Below are positions 34,283 through 38,179 of a stretch of DNA of 38,179 bases, piece after piece. The stretch is from Thiohalobacter sp. (GTDB taxonomy: Bacteria > Pseudomonadota > Gammaproteobacteria > DSM-19610): NCBI GenBank assembly GCA_026984515.1, contig JALSRZ010000155.1:1-38179 (forward strand), written 5' to 3'. The stretch's first letter is position 1. Every line of letters begins with the position of its first letter. The notes beneath the pieces are model-generated. The model did no database searches and was not told where the DNA came from. It saw nothing but the letters and a program-made list of their open reading frames with translations. The position numbers and the translations under genes were made by a program.

Positions 34283-35545
34283 TCACGTCATCGCAGTCGG
34301 AGGAATGAACCAGCCCAGCCCCGGGGCAGAAAGAAATCGCCACTCATTCCGACTTTCAGGAGTATCGATTATCATGGATGCGTAGGCAATCACCAGAAGC
34401 CGGAACCAGGTCGAGAACAAATCGCTTTCCTCTATTGGTATCGGTTTGCTCACCCAGCCCTGCGGGTGGCGCGGTTTTACCGGGTTCAACTGCTGTTCCC
34501 GCAGGAAGCGACGGTTCACGAACACCCACTGATACCAGTCAGGCTGGCGCCAGAACGAAAACAGATTCCGTAGATACATCATGGGACCATAGCGCTTCCT
34601 CACGCCCCAGATAAATCCGCCACCCGGGGCTTCCAGCGCGCAAACCGCATCGTAAACACGGCGCAGGCATTTCCGCACATCGCCCTCCCTGTAACCCGTG
34701 CGCAGATACAGGTTGACCAGCGTGTCTACTGCGTCGATATCCTCGCAGCCACCGCCACCCATCTGCGGAGCAAACATACCGTCGATGTTCTGAAATGAAA
34801 GCGTCTTATCAATAATAGCTTCCTTACAACCAAGATCACGGCCGGCATAAAAATAGAGCAGGTACTGATGGTAGGCACCAAACAGGCCATTATGGTACTC
34901 GGCCAACCGGCCTTCACCCCAGAACCCGGTTTTTTTATTCTGGTAATTGTCGTGCCAGTCAAAAAAGGCCGTAACCGCAGGGTCGGAGTCAAGTGCAATC
35001 CCGCGGTTCTCGGCATCGCAGATCAGGAATATGCCCAGGAACATGGCCAGGTTTCCCGAGCCCCAGGTGCTGTGCCAGTTGAAACTTTCGAGCATCGCGC
35101 ATACGCCAGCAGGGGTGTTCAGTCCCTCATCCCCGAGGAAGCTCAACGGATATTTGAGCTCGCCACCCAGTGCGCGCACCGCACTGATGCAGAAGGTGGA
35201 AAGCTGCCACGTCACGTAACGCGTGTCATGACCGCTGTGCAGGTTGCGGTTCTCAACTTCCGGGTCTACAAACAACCCTGTGGCTTCGTCCTGAAATGAA
35301 AGTATGTAGTTGAGCCACTCCTGTTTCCTGGATGCATCCAGCCGGCTCATTCCCCCCGTCAATTCATACACGAATGCCGCAAAGCACGATGTAAACACAG
35401 TATCGTCACTCGACCGGCTCATCCTGAACCTGCCGAATTTCTCGTCAGGCACCGCCAGGCTCTCAAGCCACTTGCCTGTCCTCTCCAGCAGGTCAGTATT
35501 GTCACTCATTAGTATTGGCTGCTCATTCTCGTCGGCTTCACACAT
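34283..35545 (-). CDS. Unrecognised protein, possible alpha/alpha-toroid (terpene-cyclase-like) fold
   Basis: I do not recognise a named family. The 420-residue protein has no signal peptide or membrane helix. It has four related short motifs: FQDEATGLF (84-92), YQNKKTGFW (201-209), FQNIDGMF (251-258) and LEAPGGGFIWG (304-314), with about 50 residues between the later ones. Each is followed by a His/Asp-rich turn, the clearest being CEDIDAVDTL (267-276). Such spacing recalls the alpha/alpha-toroid of prenyltransferase and terpene-cyclase proteins, or a glycan-active (alpha/alpha)6 barrel. The ATG at 35543-35545 overlaps the flippase gene by eight bases, with GGCGGAAG upstream. Between flippase and glycosyltransferase genes, a glycan- or lipid-linked role is inferred. 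Confidence 0.68.
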   Translation of the reverse strand: MCEADENEQPILMSDNTDLLERTGKWLESLAVPDEKFGRFRMSRSSDDTVFTSCFAAFVYELTGGMSRLDASRKQEWLNYILSFQDEATGLFVDPEVENRNLHSGHDTRYVTWQLSTFCISAVRALGGELKYPLSFLGDEGLNTPAGVCAMLESFNWHSTWGSGNLAMFLGIFLICDAENRGIALDSDPAVTAFFDWHDNYQNKKTGFWGEGRLAEYHNGLFGAYHQYLLYFYAGRDLGCKEAIIDKTLSFQNIDGMFAPQMGGGGCEDIDAVDTLVNLYLRTGYREGDVRKCLRRVYDAVCALEAPGGGFIWGVRKRYGPMMYLRNLFSFWRQPDWYQWVFVNRRFLREQQLNPVKPRHPQGWVSKPIPIEESDLFSTWFRLLVIAYASMIIDTPESRNEWRFLSAPGLGWFIPPTAMT

Positions 35546-37049
35546 TAAATATCTTCCGCCTGAAAAATGTATTCACCAGGCTTTTTTCGCGCACTTCCAT
35601 GAAATTATTTACCAGGGTGGCACCAACATACGTTCCACCCCCTGCCAGCAGGGCTGTCACCAGGTAAGCCGGTGAATCACCTGCACCCAGAATGGTATAG
35701 GTCACCGCGCCGGCCAGCACAGCGTTGATCGCAATACGCATCAGTGCGCCCCATGGGATGGATATACCTGTATAGTGCTTCGCCATGTAATAAAAAAACA
35801 GGCATTTAAACATGAGTGCGCTGCCTGTTGCGAAGGCTACGCCCATGATGCCGATGTGGTTCATCAGTATAATCGCGGCCACCACATTATATACAGCAAA
35901 AACCTGGGCATACAGGCGGACCTCTACCTTCTCGATAGCCTGAAGCACCAGGTCGCTGGTCAGTTCCAGGACTGTAAATACGTTAAACAGCAGTAACATG
36001 ATGAAAATTCTGTCGGCAGCCGCATATTTCTCACCGAATACTGCGCCGATCAGCGGCGCTGCAGACAGGCTTACAATAACGAGCGCGGGCACCAGGATCA
36101 TGGCAATCAGATTGACCAATGTACGAAACAGCCTGTTTAATTCTTCTTTTCTGTCCGCGACCGCATAATAACGCTGGTAAAATGCCGGTCTGATTATGCT
36201 TTGCAACAGATTCTGTGGCATAACGGATACCAGCATTTTCGACGCCCTGGAGGCTAGCGCATAAATACCCAGGTCATAGGGATTGGCCATTGCTGCGATG
36301 ACAAAGTAATCCATCGAATTGCTGTACAGAATTCCACCCGGCTGAACCAGCGCATTAAACCCGGAATAGCGGGCCAGTCGCCGGGTTTCAAAGGTGGCTG
36401 CCTCATTTTTCCGGCAAGCTATCCGCCTCGGCAGTATACGCGTGACAAACACGTACCCCAGCAACCCGAGGCCGGCAGCATAGCTCAATGCCTCTGCGGC
36501 CAGAACCCCGGTCAGGCCAAGACCAGCCTCGAGCACTAAGAACACCAGCACATACTTCAGCACTGTATAGAAAACCTGCACAATCGAAACTGCCTTGTGC
36601 ATGAACAACGCATTGAACTCAATCTGGAAATATTCTACCTGGAATAAGATAAACGCCCCCAGCGCAAAAACCATAAACTCCTCGCGCCTGTCAGCGATAT
36701 TGAAGAACCCCGCCCACTGCTGAAACAGCACAAGCGCAACAAGAAGGCTTAGCAGGGAAAGAGCAATCCTGATTGCATGGGAAATAACGATCGTTTTAAC
36801 GATGCGTGCAAACTGTTTCAGCTCCGCATACTCCGGAAGAAACCGCTGCAGCGATGAACCCAGACCAAAATTACTAAGGTAGCTGAACACCAGCACGCCA
36901 CCTACAATAAAATTATAGACCCCGTAATCATCAACCGTCAGGCCACGCGCCAGAAGTACTACATAAAGGAGGCCCAGCACTTTCGTCAACATTTGTGCCG
37001 GCAGAACGAACAAGGTGCTCGTTCTTGTTTTATCCAGTAAACTAGCCAA
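35538..37049 (-). CDS. Wzx-like oligosaccharide flippase
   Basis: This 503-residue integral membrane protein of the MOP/polysaccharide transporter group should flip undecaprenyl-linked repeat units across the inner membrane. It opens with LFVLPAQMLTKVLGLLYVVLLARGLTVDDYGVYNF, a typical Wzx start. About 12-14 helices follow, with SYLSNFGLGSSLQRFLPEY near the second helix and PLIGAVFGEKY in the second half. The only start is TTG at 37047-37049: a TGA lies in frame two codons upstream. Its 3' end overlaps the toroid-like gene by eight bases. Confidence 0.92.
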   Translation of the reverse strand: MASLLDKTRTSTLFVLPAQMLTKVLGLLYVVLLARGLTVDDYGVYNFIVGGVLVFSYLSNFGLGSSLQRFLPEYAELKQFARIVKTIVISHAIRIALSLLSLLVALVLFQQWAGFFNIADRREEFMVFALGAFILFQVEYFQIEFNALFMHKAVSIVQVFYTVLKYVLVFLVLEAGLGLTGVLAAEALSYAAGLGLLGYVFVTRILPRRIACRKNEAATFETRRLARYSGFNALVQPGGILYSNSMDYFVIAAMANPYDLGIYALASRASKMLVSVMPQNLLQSIIRPAFYQRYYAVADRKEELNRLFRTLVNLIAMILVPALVIVSLSAAPLIGAVFGEKYAAADRIFIMLLLFNVFTVLELTSDLVLQAIEKVEVRLYAQVFAVYNVVAAIILMNHIGIMGVAFATGSALMFKCLFFYYMAKHYTGISIPWGALMRIAINAVLAGAVTYTILGAGDSPAYLVTALLAGGGTYVGATLVNNFMEVREKSLVNTFFRRKIFNV

Positions 37050-37132
37050 GGCTCAAAGGACCCATCAGAAATGGCATATAACTGCGCTGCCTTTATAACA
37101 GAAAAACATACCGAATTTTCGGGGCGTGTCGT

Positions 37133-37783
37133 TCACGAACCAGCACGGGGCATGGAACGATCCAGGAATTCATCCACTGACAGATTCCTGTCGTAGAACA
37201 AAGGCACATTTTTCAGCACCCTTTCCGTTTCCCAATCCCACCAACGCGCCGCAAGCAACTTGGTTATATCTTCATCCGAGAAACGCATCTTCCTCACGGT
37301 AGCAGGCGCACCGGCTACAACCGAGTAGGGTGGGACATCCCTGGTAACCACAGAGCCTGCCCCAACTACAGCACCATCACCTATATTGACTCCTGACAGG
37401 ACTATTACATTCACACCTATCCATACATCACTGCCGATCGTGATATCACCCCGACTGGTCCCGTGATTCAACCCGGGATGATCTTCTTTCGGAAAAAAGT
37501 TTGAAAGCGGGTAGTTTGCAATGTAGCTGTTGTGGAGCGCACCTATAGCCTGAAGTCCAGAGGCAATCGAGGTATACTTCCCAATTGTAACCTTGGTATC
37601 GGGCAAGCTTGATATTCTACCAGGCCCTCCAATATACGTATGCTCGCCTATTGTCAGGTGGCCTGCATTTATCTCCAGTTCGGGATGGAGTTTTGCTGAC
37701 CTGGCGACATTGAAAGATGTGGTTTTTCGGTGCGCCCCCCCTCTGAACACCCCAATAATTTTCTTCACTACTTTCTTAATCAT
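37133..37783 (-). CDS. Hexapeptide-repeat acetyltransferase (CatB/XAT-like)
   Basis: The 216-residue protein is a left-handed beta-helix acyltransferase that would acetylate a sugar of the glycan with acetyl-CoA. Hexapeptide repeats are clear over about 108-165: ITIGSDVWIGVNVIVLSGVNIG then DGAVVGAGSVVTRDVPPY. The acetyl-CoA end signature VVAGAPATVRKMRF follows, then the helical tail. The His at ALHNSY is a candidate for the catalytic base. It lies between the flippase gene and the glycosyltransferase gene at the right edge. Confidence 0.92.
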   Translation of the reverse strand: MIKKVVKKIIGVFRGGAHRKTTSFNVARSAKLHPELEINAGHLTIGEHTYIGGPGRISSLPDTKVTIGKYTSIASGLQAIGALHNSYIANYPLSNFFPKEDHPGLNHGTSRGDITIGSDVWIGVNVIVLSGVNIGDGAVVGAGSVVTRDVPPYSVVAGAPATVRKMRFSDEDITKLLAARWWDWETERVLKNVPLFYDRNLSVDEFLDRSMPRAGS

Positions 37784-37820
37784 GTTTCACCAGCTCTTGG
37801 CAATCTGCCTGCCCGGGAAA

Positions 37821-37840
37821 GCAATGATAATACCGGGCCG
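37821..37840 (-). promoter_or_regulatory. Weak candidate sigma-54 promoter upstream of acetyltransferase gene
   Basis: On the minus strand GG, ten bases (TATTATCATT), GC. TTGCT at -12 is a full match but the -24 side (CGGTATT) is poor. It lies 38-55 bases before the ATG. It is listed because PrsR needs sigma-54 targets; it may be chance. Confidence 0.18.
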
Positions 37841-37869
37841 AGACCTTTTCTGTTCAGCCAGCCAACTTG

Positions 37870-38179
37870 TCAGCCACCTTCAATTATCCGGTCTACAATA
37901 CCAAGGTAACGTTCGCCAACAGCTTTTGCTGTATAGTCTGCATTGTATCTGGCTCGCCCATCACGCTGCAAACCTTCATACAAGCTGTCCGAATCCAGCA
38001 GACCGTTTATTACACCCGGCAGGCTTTCACAATCATTCGCAACCAGCGCATCTACACCGGGGTTTAGAAATCCACCCAGATTATGCGTGGTCACCAACGG
38101 TGTCCCTGTTCCCCAGCAATCACCGATAAAACCCAGGCCGCAATCCTTCACCGGTGTATACCCGTAACCTGATGCACAA
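37870..38179 (-). CDS. Glycosyltransferase, C-terminal part (cut by window edge)
   Basis: Only the last 102 codons are in the window; the gene enters from the right. The visible protein has DCGLGFIGDCWGTGTPLVTTHNLGGF, then DALVANDCESLPGVINGLL, ARYNADYT and RYLGIVDRII. This is the donor-domain end of a GT4-type enzyme: the glycine-rich turn, the region after E-x7-E, and the closing helices. It is on the same strand as the acetyltransferase gene, 86 bases upstream of it. A GTG at 38149-38151 lies mid-domain and is not a plausible start. Confidence 0.75.
   Translation of the reverse strand, partial: CASGYGYTPVKDCGLGFIGDCWGTGTPLVTTHNLGGFLNPGVDALVANDCESLPGVINGLLDSDSLYEGLQRDGRARYNADYTAKAVGERYLGIVDRIIEGG

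Overview
The window looks like a chromosomal segment of a GC-rich gammaproteobacterium. Two gene orders support this. The first is glnE-ilvE beside lipopolysaccharide-type glycosyltransferase genes, as in pseudomonads. The second is groESL-fxsA-cutA-dsbD, which are near neighbours in enterobacteria. The XrtA/PrsK-PrsR-PrsT set, a REP-like palindrome of the pseudomonad type and the DsrE-like anti-sigma partner fit an environmental, possibly sulfur-oxidising or floc/biofilm-forming species. The species itself cannot be read from the sequence.

Region 1 (1-6.6 kb, all minus strand) is an envelope and amino-acid block: a polysaccharide deacetylase (cut by the window edge), a GT4 glycosyltransferase, an ELM1-family protein, a small CHCC zinc-finger protein, ilvE and glnE. 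Region 2 (6.8-8.1 kb, plus) is an ECF sigma factor overlapped by its putative anti-sigma partner, a membrane protein with a DsrE-like C-terminal domain. Region 3 (8.2-13.6 kb) is a stress and redox block: groEL, groES with a perfect CIRCE operator and a clear promoter, fxsA, then cutA and a dsbD with two tandem alpha domains on the plus strand.

Region 4 (13.7-38.2 kb, almost all minus) is an exosortase A-type exopolysaccharide and protein-sorting locus. Reading with transcription from the right edge it encodes: a glycosyltransferase (cut), a hexapeptide acetyltransferase, a Wzx-like flippase, an unrecognised alpha/alpha-toroid-like protein, a GT4 enzyme and a Wzy/ligase-like membrane protein. 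A divergent membrane nucleotidyltransferase comes next. Then follow two GT4 enzymes, a thymidylate-kinase-like P-loop protein, a WaaE-like GT2, a WbuB-like GT4, an XrtA-EpsI fusion, a WecA-like initiating transferase with a long hydrophobic extension, gmd and fcl (GDP-L-fucose), prsT, prsK and prsR. The expected job is to start a fucose-containing glycan on undecaprenyl phosphate, build and flip it, polymerise or ligate it, and sort PEP-CTERM proteins, with PrsK/PrsR as the sigma-54-dependent control. No PEP-CTERM substrate, Wzz/Wzc-type chain-length kinase or outer-membrane exporter is visible here.

Intergenic DNA carries two dispersed repeat families. One is a REP-like palindrome (single copies and one inverted pair). 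The other is a degenerate element ending in TAG(G/C)GAAGCGCTG, which supplies the stop codon of two unrelated genes. Non-ATG starts (TTG, GTG) are common. No tRNA, rRNA, CRISPR array or transposase was found. The least-explained items are the toroid-like protein, the kinase and nucleotidyltransferase inside the polysaccharide locus, the anti-sigma/DsrE fusion and the doubled DsbD alpha domain.
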